This document shows, piece after piece, positions 34,408 through 42,744 of a DNA stretch of 64,000 bases; position 1 is the stretch's first letter, and each line of letters opens with the position of its first letter. Source of the stretch: CALEAR01 sp035301485 (GTDB lineage: Bacteria; Pseudomonadota; Gammaproteobacteria; Pseudomonadales; Alcanivoracaceae); NCBI GenBank assembly GCA_035301485.1, contig DATGUF010000041.1, positions 1 through 64,000 of the forward strand. Direction: 5' to 3'. A model generated the notes under the pieces. The model was not told the origin of the DNA, ran no database searches, and saw only the letters and a program-made list of their open reading frames with translations. A program made the position numbers and the translations under genes.

Positions 34408-35600
34408 TATTTTTCCTCCTCAGTGTTGTCACTTGCTAAGGGTTCGAGCCCCAAGAGTTTACGTAGGCGTTCTTGTGGTACATCGCCTGCGTTCGCGATC
34501 ACAGTCTCTTTAATAATTTCATCAGCAAAGTTTAGCTCTAATTGCCCCTCTTCATTGAGCAGTAGCTTGAGAAGGTTTTCGAGGTTCTTACCAAACATTT
34601 GTGAGGCATGGTATGCCACCGTGGAGGGCACGTTTTCTGGCCCAATAATTGTTACGTCGTGGTGCACACTGGTTTTGCCGCGTTCAGTTAATTCGCAGTT
34701 TCCGCCTCGCTCAGCTGCTAAATCTACAATCACTGCACCGGCTTTCATGGCTTTAACCATGTCTTCCGTAACTAGAATAGGAGATTTCGCGCCAGGAATG
34801 GCCGCTGTGGTAATCACTACATCCATCTCAGCGATAACTTCCTGCATGGCTGCACGCTGCCGCGCTAGGAAATCATCGCTTTGCTCTTGTGCATAGCCAC
34901 CGCTGCCTTCTGCGGCGCTTGTATCAAGATCTAGCACAACGGGTTTGGCGCCCACTGAAAGAATCTGTTCTCTAGCAGCTTCACGCACGTCATAGGCTTC
35001 TACTAAAGCACCTAAACGTTTTGCTGTGGCACAAGCTTGAAGGCCTGCAACACCGGCTCCCATTACCAGTACGCGGGCTGGGTTCAAGGTGCCTGCTGCA
35101 GTCATGTTCATGGGAAACATGCGGTTAGATTCGCTAGCAGCCATAAGTACTGCTTTATAGCCTGCTAGCATGCCCATGGAAGACAACACATCCATAGCTT
35201 GTGCGCGAGTAATGCGGGGTACGAGCTCAAGCGCTATACCGGTAATGTTTTTGCTAGCAAGGGTTTGCGCAAACTCAGGGTTAGCTAACGGATCCATCAT
35301 GCCAATAAGAATTTGGTTTTCACGCAAGCTAGCGAGATCATCCGGGCCATTTTCATGTGCGTAACCTGGGGTTTGCACCTGTAAAATAATATCTGCTTCG
35401 GCATACACAGTGGCACGATCAGCTAGCTGCGCACCTGCTGCCTCATATTCTTCATCTGTATAACCAGCAAGCAGACCGGCCCCGTTTTCTACGAGAACGT
35501 TTACTTGCTCTGAAATTTTCTTTAAAGCAGCAACGTTACCTGGAATCAAGGCAACTCTTTGCTCACCTAGAAAACTTTCCTTGGGAACACCGATTCTCAC
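34407..35600 (-). CDS. pntAA: NAD(P) transhydrogenase subunit alpha, NAD-binding part
   Basis: 397 residues, related to alanine dehydrogenase. RIGVPKE at the N-terminus, ARVLVMGAGVAGLQACATAKRLGA as the NAD-binding fold, and the RDQ-loop region. Start set at GTG 35600, eight bases after AAGGGAG; a GTG at 35609 would overlap that site. First gene of pntAA-pntAB-pntB. The region upstream carries a 13-bp inverted repeat. The enzyme would supply NADPH during growth on acetate-yielding substrates. Confidence 0.95.
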   Translation of the reverse strand: MRIGVPKESFLGEQRVALIPGNVAALKKISEQVNVLVENGAGLLAGYTDEEYEAAGAQLADRATVYAEADIILQVQTPGYAHENGPDDLASLRENQILIGMMDPLANPEFAQTLASKNITGIALELVPRITRAQAMDVLSSMGMLAGYKAVLMAASESNRMFPMNMTAAGTLNPARVLVMGAGVAGLQACATAKRLGALVEAYDVREAAREQILSVGAKPVVLDLDTSAAEGSGGYAQEQSDDFLARQRAAMQEVIAEMDVVITTAAIPGAKSPILVTEDMVKAMKAGAVIVDLAAERGGNCELTERGKTSVHHDVTIIGPENVPSTVAYHASQMFGKNLENLLKLLLNEEGQLELNFADEIIKETVIANAGDVPQERLRKLLGLEPLASDNTEEEK

Positions 35601-35737
35601 CTGCTTCACTCCCTTCTATCAGTTATTGTTTAAATCTATCTAGTTAAGATTGATATATGCAAACCACAGAAAGTAAACCATGTGAGCCATAAGCGCAATC
35701 GAGACTCTTACATTGCCGGATGGTAAAGTGGGGCTTG

Positions 35738-35770
35738 ACAGGGTTTATTTTGTCTTGAAATAAACCCTGT
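35738..35770. promoter_or_regulatory. 13-bp perfect inverted repeat between the ABC1 kinase gene and pntAA
   Basis: Arms ACAGGGTTTATTT (35738-35750) and AAATAAACCCTGT (35758-35770) with 7-base spacer TGTCTTG. It lies 12 bases after the kinase gene's stop on the minus strand and about 140 bases upstream of pntAA. Could end the kinase transcript (T/A-rich stem base toward the loop, no T-run after it) or be an operator for pnt. Confidence 0.55.
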
Positions 35771-35782
35771 GGGGTAGGGGGA

Positions 35783-37201
35783 CTAGCGGGACATGCGTTG
35801 TACGGTTTGCTTGTCATCTTCTTCTTGCATGGGCAAAAAGGGCTCAATGATGGTGTTTCCACGTATTTCCGCCTGAATTACGTGCAAAAAGGTGTAAGCA
35901 CCCAACAATTTGCGCACTAAAAAAATAAATTCTTTCGGTGGCACATCAAAATGAACAGAGAGTGCATTTCGGCTTGCACGGTTCATAACTCTGTTGGGTA
36001 AGTCACTATTTCCCCACATATATTCTTTGTTTTTGTTCAACACTTCAGCAGGTGGGGAATGTCTATCAGGGTCCTGTAGGGGCTCCACAGCGATGAAACA
36101 GAGCTCTGCAAAATCATCTAACACCCTTTGCGGCACTTCTTTATCCATAAAACCTAGTGAGCACATGGCATTAATAAGGCGCTCACTATCGCGATAGAAG
36201 GCGCCGCGAATCATTTCACGACCAGGCCCTAATGTGGCCTGTTCAAAATCTCGAATAGCACCAAAATCGAGCAAAACAACCTTATCGTCATGCTCGTCAC
36301 TGTCGTCTATGCGTAATAAATAGTTACCAAAGTTAGGGTCTGTTTGCATTTTGTTCCACTGAAACACTTCCATGCAACAGAGCTCCATAATAGCTCGGCC
36401 TATATGGTTACGACGCTCTTGGCTTAATTCTTCTAAATCAACATCTGTAACAGGAATGCCTTCTTCAAAAGTCATGCATAAGATGTTGTGAGTGGAGAAC
36501 TCATCCACTACCTCAGGTACCACAAAACGGGGATCATCTTGTAAAACATCGCGGAAGTAGCGGGTGGTGTGCGCCTCTAAATCGTAATCAACTTCGCGTA
36601 AAAGCATCTCACGAATTTCGTTGAGCCATTCATTAAACTGCTCGGTAATGGGTACTAAGCGGCTTAAACGCAGTAAGCGCACAAGCGCTCGCAAATCTGA
36701 ATCGATGGCATCGGCAACACCAGGGTACTGAATTTTAAGCACCAACTCTTTACCGTCTGATTTACGCACTGCTCTATGAACCTGTGCAAGGGATGCTGCG
36801 CCAATAGGAGTAGGGGAGACATCGAGTTCAGCTAGCTTATGTTCGCCTAATTCCATTTTCAAATGACGCTCCATGGAGCTCCATGCAATGGCAGTGGTTT
36901 GGCTTTCTAAAGTATGTAAAGCAGTAGTTACCTCTTCAGGCAAAAAGTGTTCACCAAATAAGGCCATCATTTGGCCAATTTTCACCACAGAACCTTTTAA
37001 CTGGCCTAGTTCGTCCACTAACTCTTGCGCTTGTTGCGATAGAATCTCTTTGCGTCTTTCTTCGCGCTTATTTTTAGGGGTAAAAAAGGCGCCGGCACTC
37101 AAAGTGGCGTATTTAGCGCCCGCAAACACACCAGCCCTTGCCATTGAAAAGCGGCGCTCAAATGAACCTGTTTTCACTCGTTTTACAGTTTTACGATCCA
37201 T
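35783..37201 (-). CDS. ABC1/UbiB-family atypical kinase
   Basis: 472 residues of the AarF/ABC1 family. The family-specific KxGQ motif is in LKGSVVKIGQMMAL, the Ala-rich nucleotide loop in PIGAASLAQVHRA, the lysine in LVLKIQYPGV, and the DFG-like aspartate in VVLLDFGAIRDF. No C-terminal membrane helices of the UbiB type are obvious, so it belongs with the stand-alone ABC1 proteins (ubiquinone-related or unknown role) rather than UbiB proper. Downstream of prc on the same strand with 28 bases between. Confidence 0.85.
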   Translation of the reverse strand: MDRKTVKRVKTGSFERRFSMARAGVFAGAKYATLSAGAFFTPKNKREERRKEILSQQAQELVDELGQLKGSVVKIGQMMALFGEHFLPEEVTTALHTLESQTTAIAWSSMERHLKMELGEHKLAELDVSPTPIGAASLAQVHRAVRKSDGKELVLKIQYPGVADAIDSDLRALVRLLRLSRLVPITEQFNEWLNEIREMLLREVDYDLEAHTTRYFRDVLQDDPRFVVPEVVDEFSTHNILCMTFEEGIPVTDVDLEELSQERRNHIGRAIMELCCMEVFQWNKMQTDPNFGNYLLRIDDSDEHDDKVVLLDFGAIRDFEQATLGPGREMIRGAFYRDSERLINAMCSLGFMDKEVPQRVLDDFAELCFIAVEPLQDPDRHSPPAEVLNKNKEYMWGNSDLPNRVMNRASRNALSVHFDVPPKEFIFLVRKLLGAYTFLHVIQAEIRGNTIIEPFLPMQEEDDKQTVQRMSR

Positions 37202-37229
37202 GACATCAATCTCTCTTAATAATGAGTGA

Positions 37230-39377
37230 TTATTCAGCTTTGTTCGCTAAACTTTTTTTGTTCAGGCTAGCTGTAATAAAATCAGCTAGCACATAAGCAC
37301 TTTCAACAAGGTAAGCATCTTCATTAGGGTCCTTGTCCTCTACCGAAGAAATCATTTCAGCTTCGTCTTGCTCTTCTTTTTCATTCAGTGCTTTTATATC
37401 TGACAGCGGTTTCTCGCCTAATGCTATGCGTTTATTGTTCTCAATCTCTAAACGTCGTTGATTAAGCTCGGCCCATTCTTTCTTGCGCACTTCCTCCACC
37501 AGGCTTACATGTGTTTGATTGCGCTGTTCTTTCAATAAATCCATTTTTTTCAGCACATAAACAAATTCAGGGTTGTCTTTAATCCGTGCTTGATGTTTCT
37601 CATTCAAAGCGGGAACAAGCTCGCTTATGTCCTGTAATGGAGTATAGGAGGAGGATTTAATGCGATCCCAAGGTAATGCGTTGGATAAAGCACTTTCGCC
37701 AATATCATTTTTATCCACTAAAAACGGGAAGGGGATGTCCGGTATAATGCCTTTGTTTTGGTTGCTTGAGCCAGATACGCGATAAAACTTGGCTTGGGTG
37801 AGCTTTAACTGGCCATGATTAAGGGGCAACAAAGTTTGTACTGTTCCTTTACCAAAAGTGTCGTCGCCAAGTACCAAAGCTCGGCCATAATCTTGCATAG
37901 CGCCCGCAAAAATTTCAGAGGCAGAGGCAGAAAAGCGGTTAACTAGCACCACCATTGGGCCGTCGTAGCTAATTCCTAAATTTTGGCCGCGCTCTATCTT
38001 AATACGGTTGCGCGCATCTCGAACTTGTACCACAGGGCTGTTAGGTATAAAGAGCGACACAAGCTGGTTAGCTTCATACAATGAACCACCACCATTGTTG
38101 CGTAAATCCATAATAAGGCCGTCTACGCCTTTTTTATCAATGGAAAGCTCGTGCAATAACATGGCCACATCACGAGTGGTGCTCGTATAGTTAGGATCAC
38201 CCTTGTGGTAGGCATCGAAATCTATATAAAAGGCGGGCAGGGTAATAATAGCAAAGCGCTTTTCAGGTTGGTTTTTAGTGGCAGGCACAGTGATAAAGTG
38301 TTTTTTCGCAGCTTGCTCTTCTAACACGACTTTGTTGCGTTCGATTACAACAATGCGCGTGTTATGTTCGGAAGCACTGCCTGCAGGAATCACCTCTAAG
38401 CGTACTTTTGTGCCTTTAGGCCCGCGAATAAGCTCTACCACTTCATTTAAACGCCAGCCGATAACGTTAACAATTTCTTTGTTTTCCTGGCCCACACCAA
38501 CGATTCTATCCGCTACTTTTAATTGGCCACCTTTTGCCGCTGGCCCACCGGGTACTAGGCTCTGAATTTTTGTGTACTCATCATCGCCTTGTAATACAGC
38601 GCCGATACCTTCTAGTGAGCGGCTCATATTAATATTGAAATTTTCAGACACATGCGGTGTAAAGTAGGCGGTGTGAGGATCATAAACTTCTGCTAAGGCA
38701 TTCATGTAAAATTGAAAAACATCCTCAGCATCGCTTTGGCTATTACGCTTCTTTTGGCCTTTGTAACGACGAATTAATCTTTTTTGTATTTCGTCGTCCT
38801 CAACATCGTCTAAACGCATAGACACAATGGCATGTGCTAATCGCTTGTCCCATAAGCGATTCATGCTTTCAGTGCTTTTAATCCAATCAGCCTCACTGCG
38901 ATCCACTAATAAATCGTCTTTTGCAGTAAAAGTGTTCGGCGGCAAACCTTCTTCTAGTTTGGTTAATAAGTAATCTAAACGTTCATTTACGCGCTCTTGG
39001 TACAGATTAAAAATATCGTAACCAGCATCGAGATTGCCGCTTTTAACTTGTTCATAAACTACATCACGATATTGATCTATATTGCTGATATCTTTAGATA
39101 AAAAATAAATTCTATTTGGGTCTAAATTGCGAATGTACTGTTCTAAAAACAGTGATGATAGCGCGCTCTCATCATCAATTTTCCGATAATGGCTTTTTAA
39201 CCGAGCCACAACAGCTTTAGCTGTTTGGGGATGAACCTGTTTTGGCGCAAGTTTTGGGTTGTTGCTAACAGGCTTAAAAGCAGGGCTACTGCTAAAGGCA
39301 CCAGACACTTGGATGCCTAGCAGCAGTATCACCGCAGAAATTAGAGCAATTCGTAATATTGGAAAACGGCTCACCAT
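37230..39377 (-). CDS. prc: carboxy-terminal processing (tail-specific) protease Prc
   Basis: 715 residues, slightly longer than E. coli Prc (682). An N-terminal hydrophobic segment (ILRIALISAVILLLGIQVSGA) is a signal or anchor for periplasmic location. A PDZ domain (SLVPGGPAAKGGQLKVADRI) precedes the S41 domain with the catalytic Ser in FSASASEIFAGAM and Lys in FGKGTVQTL. The extended C-terminal helical part is rich in charged residues. Prc trims penicillin-binding protein 3 and degrades peptidoglycan hydrolases such as MepS in E. coli. The role of the neighbours does not narrow its substrate. Confidence 0.95.
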   Translation of the reverse strand: MVSRFPILRIALISAVILLLGIQVSGAFSSSPAFKPVSNNPKLAPKQVHPQTAKAVVARLKSHYRKIDDESALSSLFLEQYIRNLDPNRIYFLSKDISNIDQYRDVVYEQVKSGNLDAGYDIFNLYQERVNERLDYLLTKLEEGLPPNTFTAKDDLLVDRSEADWIKSTESMNRLWDKRLAHAIVSMRLDDVEDDEIQKRLIRRYKGQKKRNSQSDAEDVFQFYMNALAEVYDPHTAYFTPHVSENFNINMSRSLEGIGAVLQGDDEYTKIQSLVPGGPAAKGGQLKVADRIVGVGQENKEIVNVIGWRLNEVVELIRGPKGTKVRLEVIPAGSASEHNTRIVVIERNKVVLEEQAAKKHFITVPATKNQPEKRFAIITLPAFYIDFDAYHKGDPNYTSTTRDVAMLLHELSIDKKGVDGLIMDLRNNGGGSLYEANQLVSLFIPNSPVVQVRDARNRIKIERGQNLGISYDGPMVVLVNRFSASASEIFAGAMQDYGRALVLGDDTFGKGTVQTLLPLNHGQLKLTQAKFYRVSGSSNQNKGIIPDIPFPFLVDKNDIGESALSNALPWDRIKSSSYTPLQDISELVPALNEKHQARIKDNPEFVYVLKKMDLLKEQRNQTHVSLVEEVRKKEWAELNQRRLEIENNKRIALGEKPLSDIKALNEKEEQDEAEMISSVEDKDPNEDAYLVESAYVLADFITASLNKKSLANKAE

Positions 39378-39507
39378 ATAAAAAAACCATCACTGTGTAT
39401 TAAATAAACATCAAGTATAAAACAAGCAAGCCTGCTTATACTAATAAAAGGCGTTAAATTATTGATAAAACGCCACAAAGTGTTTGACACGCTAACATTG
39501 AGTTAAC

Positions 39508-40362
39508 TTAATTAAGTAACCACCAACGTTCATCCTTATCTTGCTTAGCTACATTATCTTCTTCTAATTTAATAAGATGTGCCCAAAGAGAATAGGTGGC
39601 TAACCCATGCAACATGCTAGGCGTGTCATCATAAGCTTTGAGCACCAGTTCTTTTAGCGTTTGCCCTTCAGATTCAATGAGCGCTGCCTTTACTTTTTCT
39701 TCTCGCTTTAAGCGATGAGCAATAGTTTGTGTAATATATTCCTGTGGTGTGTCAATCAAATTACCATGGCCAGGTGCAATCGTCGTTATGCTTTCGTTTT
39801 GCAAAATAGTTAAAGAGTTAAGGTATGCAGACATTGAGCCCGATGGCGGGGCGATGACAACAGTAGAGCCATTAATTAAATGATCCCCTGTAAAAAGCAG
39901 CTGCTTTGGCTCATGTAAAAAGCACAAATGGTTACCCACATGGCCAGGCGTGGCAATTACGCGCAACTTGCCGCCGCCGTGAAGGGCTAGGGTATCGCCG
40001 TGCTTTAATAAAGTGTCTGCTTCCCAAGTGGTATCTTGCAAGCCATCGTTTGGCACATCAGGGCCCAATAACAATGCATCGCTCAAATGCTGCAGTAAAT
40101 GCTTTGCACCTGGCGAGTGATCGTTATGCGTGTGCGTCACAATAATTTTTGTGATAGGTATTTCTAGTTCTTTACTAGCACTGAGCAATGCAGCTGTGTG
40201 CTGGTCACTAGCAGGGCCTGGGTCAATAACAATCAAACCATCATCGCCGTGCACGATATAAGTATTCGTACCAGGGCCTGTCATCATACTAGGGTTAGGG
40301 GCTAAAACTCGCCAAATGCCTTCATCTAAAGCGGTTAAATCGCCTGCTATAAGTGGTAACAC
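39508..40362 (-). CDS. metallo-beta-lactamase-fold hydrolase (LACTB2-like)
   Basis: 284 residues. Metal-binding motif HTHNDH at 77-82, then a His in PGHVGNHLCF, Asp in TGDHLINGS and His in APGHGNL. The C-terminal helical extension matches the LACTB2-like and glyoxalase-II-like group, so a nuclease or thioesterase role is possible; the substrate is unknown. Start GTG 40362 has AAGGAG six bases upstream. Followed 130 bases later by prc. Confidence 0.8.
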   Translation of the reverse strand: MLPLIAGDLTALDEGIWRVLAPNPSMMTGPGTNTYIVHGDDGLIVIDPGPASDQHTAALLSASKELEIPITKIIVTHTHNDHSPGAKHLLQHLSDALLLGPDVPNDGLQDTTWEADTLLKHGDTLALHGGGKLRVIATPGHVGNHLCFLHEPKQLLFTGDHLINGSTVVIAPPSGSMSAYLNSLTILQNESITTIAPGHGNLIDTPQEYITQTIAHRLKREEKVKAALIESEGQTLKELVLKAYDDTPSMLHGLATYSLWAHLIKLEEDNVAKQDKDERWWLLN

Positions 40363-40392
40363 AAACTGCTCCTTTCTCTGTACTTGTTATTA

Positions 40393-40902
40393 TTACAACC
40401 CTGATTGTCCCTTGGCTTGGCGATAGCCTTGCACATCAGTAATGTTAGTACGCCATTCCATATGGTGTTTAGGGTCAAGGTCTAGGCTTTTTAGCCGTAC
40501 AATTTCATTGATGTCGGCACTGCTGTGGCCGTTAATGTGGCGACGTATGACAATCGTCGCCTGTTCTACTTCTTGGCACGCGCCTTCATCGTTGCACAGG
40601 TGCTGTGATACCTGAAGGTTAATAACAGCCACTGGCTCCGTACCTTTATTGGTGAGCACCCCCACAAGCCGCGTTCCTGTTTCTAAACTGTGGGTACTTT
40701 TGAGGTCAAACTCAAGTTTTGCGTCATGAACTTCAATGAGAGCTTGTTGGCTGCCTTGCCAGGCACCAAACCCAAATACTATCGCGAATATAACCAAGCC
40801 AACGGACACGGCAGCAAAAAGGCGCTTATCTACGCGCCAACTGCTCCACAACACTGCACCGACAGCACTCAGCACACCAATAAACAGAATGAAACGCCAC
40901 AT
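40393..40902 (-). CDS. hypothetical membrane protein with C-terminal soluble domain
   Basis: 169 residues, not recognised. Two membrane segments at the N-terminus (about 2-18 and 28-48), then an extracytoplasmic beta-rich region of about 110 residues including two cysteines (HLCNDEGACQEVEQ, about 6 apart) that could form a disulfide. The pattern TRLVGVLTNKGTEPVAVINLQV resembles immunoglobulin-like or FxLYD-type domains, but this is only likeness. Upstream of the MBL hydrolase gene on the same strand with 30 bases between. No good ribosome site precedes the ATG. Confidence 0.55.
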   Translation of the reverse strand: MWRFILFIGVLSAVGAVLWSSWRVDKRLFAAVSVGLVIFAIVFGFGAWQGSQQALIEVHDAKLEFDLKSTHSLETGTRLVGVLTNKGTEPVAVINLQVSQHLCNDEGACQEVEQATIVIRRHINGHSSADINEIVRLKSLDLDPKHHMEWRTNITDVQGYRQAKGQSGL

Positions 40903-40994
40903 ATGTTTTAATTATCCAAAGTAAAAAGAAAGCCCGTGATGTTGATAAGATACGAATGAGTTTATACTAGTTACATCTTATAGGAGGCTGTTTT

Positions 40995-41768
40995 ATGTTT
41001 ATGGTACTTTCACCTGCAAAGTCGTTGGATTATACATCGGATTACCCCAAGTTGCCTGTTTCTGAGCCGCGCATGCTGCAGCAAAGCCAAGAGTTAATTG
41101 ATGTGTTGGCAGCCTTTACACCCGCTGAGGTAGGTTCTTTGATGAAAATCAGCGATAAATTAGCCGACTTAAATGCTGCGCGTTTTAGTGCTTGGCAACA
41201 ACCTATGCAAGAACCCGAAGCAAAACCTGCCATCTACGCATTTACAGGGGATGTTTACACCGGCATCGATGTGCACAACTTAACTTCGCAAACGGTAGAA
41301 TATTTACAAGAAAAATTGCGGATTTTATCCGGATTGTATGGGCTCTTGAAGCCTTTGGATCTTATCATGCCGTACCGCTTGGAGATGGGGACCCGCCTCG
41401 AAAACAAGCATGGTAAAAACTTATATGAGTTTTGGGGTTCAAGCATTACTGAATTATTGCAAAAAGACATGGCAGAGCAGGGTAGCCGTACACTTTTGAA
41501 CTTGGCCTCTCAGGAGTATTTCAAAGCGGTTAAGGTTAAAGAACTTGATGCAAGCGTTATTACTCCCGTTTTTCATGATGAAAAGAATGGGGTTTATAAA
41601 GTCATCAGCTTTCACGCAAAAAAAGCGCGTGGCGCCATGGCGGCTTGGGTGGCAGAAAACAAGGTGAAAGATGCAAAGGCTTTGCAGGGGTTTGATTGGG
41701 CTGGGTATCAATACCACGCCGAATCATCTACGCCTGCAAAACCTGTATTTAGACGCGCTGAGCAATAA
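40995..41768 (+). CDS. yaaA: peroxide stress protein YaaA (UPF0246)
   Basis: 257 residues, with the family's opening MVLSPAKSLDY and the conserved YTGIDV, LSGLYGLLKPLDLIMPYRLEMGTRL and the C-terminal FHAKKARGAMAAW. In E. coli it lowers free iron and protects DNA under peroxide stress. Strong ribosome site AGGAGG seven bases before the ATG. Ends only 2 bases before the convergent fnr gene, with no room for a separate terminator. Confidence 0.93.
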   Translation: MFMVLSPAKSLDYTSDYPKLPVSEPRMLQQSQELIDVLAAFTPAEVGSLMKISDKLADLNAARFSAWQQPMQEPEAKPAIYAFTGDVYTGIDVHNLTSQTVEYLQEKLRILSGLYGLLKPLDLIMPYRLEMGTRLENKHGKNLYEFWGSSITELLQKDMAEQGSRTLLNLASQEYFKAVKVKELDASVITPVFHDEKNGVYKVISFHAKKARGAMAAWVAENKVKDAKALQGFDWAGYQYHAESSTPAKPVFRRAEQ

Positions 41769-41770
41769 TC

Positions 41771-42469
41771 TTATTCAGATCTATAGGCTTTTTTAAGTGA
41801 CTCAAGGCAGGGAATGTCGATTTCTCTGCCTTTTACTATCACTAAATTCTTTTTATTAAGGCGCGTAAATATTCTACTAACCGTTTCAACAGCTAGCCCC
41901 AAATAGTTCGCTATATCGTAACGAGACATAGGAAGGCGGAACTGAGAGCCTGAAAGGCCACGCTTTTGATGGCGCGCGGAGAGTGACAGCAACATAGCAA
42001 TTAGGCGATCATCCGCAGAGCGTTTGCTTAACAGCCGATGAAGCAAGCGATCACGCCAAATCTCCTCACTCATCAAGTGAAAGAAATGATGTTGAAGCCC
42101 AGGAATTTGCAAAGCTAATTCACTAAACCTTTCAAAAGGTATCTCGCACACAGTGGAGGTTTCTAAAGCAACAGCTGTGGCCATATGGCAGTCTTGGCTA
42201 ATACCCTCAAGCCCGAGTATTTCCCCTGGAAGATAAAAGCCGGTGACTAACTCTTCGCCATCAGAGGCCAGGCTATAAGTTTTTAAAGAACCACTGCGCA
42301 CCGCAAAAACCGATTCAAAGGGGCTTGAGGTATGGAAGAGGCTATTACCACGCTTAATAGAGTGCCCACGTTTAACAATGCGATCTATAGCTTCGAGCTG
42401 CTCATTGTTAATGTTGGTAGGCATACAAATAGGCCTAAGGCTGCAGCTGTCACAGCTTACTTCACGCAT
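41771..42469 (-). CDS. fnr: FNR/ANR-type oxygen-responsive regulator
   Basis: 232 residues of the Crp/Fnr family. Cysteines C6, C9, C15 (CDSCSLRPIC) and C108 (TVCEIPFE) match the four ligands of the [4Fe-4S] cluster that senses oxygen in E. coli FNR and Pseudomonas ANR; C94 is extra. The effector-domain core GFYLPGEILGLEGI and the C-terminal helix-turn-helix DIANYLGLAVETVSRIF follow. Start is ATG 42469, 7-8 bases after AAGGAG; a further in-frame start at 42493 is less likely. A candidate FNR site lies about 125 bases upstream. Confidence 0.93.
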   Translation of the reverse strand: MREVSCDSCSLRPICMPTNINNEQLEAIDRIVKRGHSIKRGNSLFHTSSPFESVFAVRSGSLKTYSLASDGEELVTGFYLPGEILGLEGISQDCHMATAVALETSTVCEIPFERFSELALQIPGLQHHFFHLMSEEIWRDRLLHRLLSKRSADDRLIAMLLSLSARHQKRGLSGSQFRLPMSRYDIANYLGLAVETVSRIFTRLNKKNLVIVKGREIDIPCLESLKKAYRSE

Positions 42470-42588
42470 ATTCACAACTCCTTGTAGCGTCACTGATATT
42501 TGTTAATAGCAATAGCGGCGAATTCATTGCACGTTGGCCTGCAGTTTGCTTTAAAAACATAAAAACCAAACAAATATCAAAAATATTT

Positions 42589-42602
42589 ATGATGTACATC
42601 AA
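42589..42602. promoter_or_regulatory. candidate FNR box upstream of fnr
   Basis: ATGAT-GTAC-ATCAA, one mismatch from TTGATnnnnATCAA. A possible -10 (TATGTT on the minus strand, near 42557-42562) lies about 30 bases from the site, consistent with FNR acting near -41. Suggests autoregulation. Confidence 0.55.
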
Positions 42603-42621
42603 CAAGCGAGGATATATCCCT

Positions 42622-42639
42622 TATTGCTGATAAGCAATA
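42622..42639. repeat. 7-bp inverted repeat upstream of fnr
   Basis: TATTGCT (42622-42628) / AGCAATA (42633-42639), 4-base centre. It lies 20 bases from the FNR box toward the FGGY kinase gene and could be a second regulator's site or the end of the kinase operon transcript. Confidence 0.35.
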
Positions 42640-42744
42640 GAGGGTGAGGACGTGACTTACCTAAGTATTAGAAACAGGTGTCATTTAACATAATATATAT
42701 TATGCGCACCCTTGTGTTTTATTTGTCAGGCTAACACAGCTCCT

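Noticed and set aside
35644..35862. 72-codon frame on the minus strand over the 13-bp repeat
   Set aside because: It overlaps the end of the ABC1 kinase gene in another frame, holds no recognisable domain and spans the repeat; better read as intergenic.
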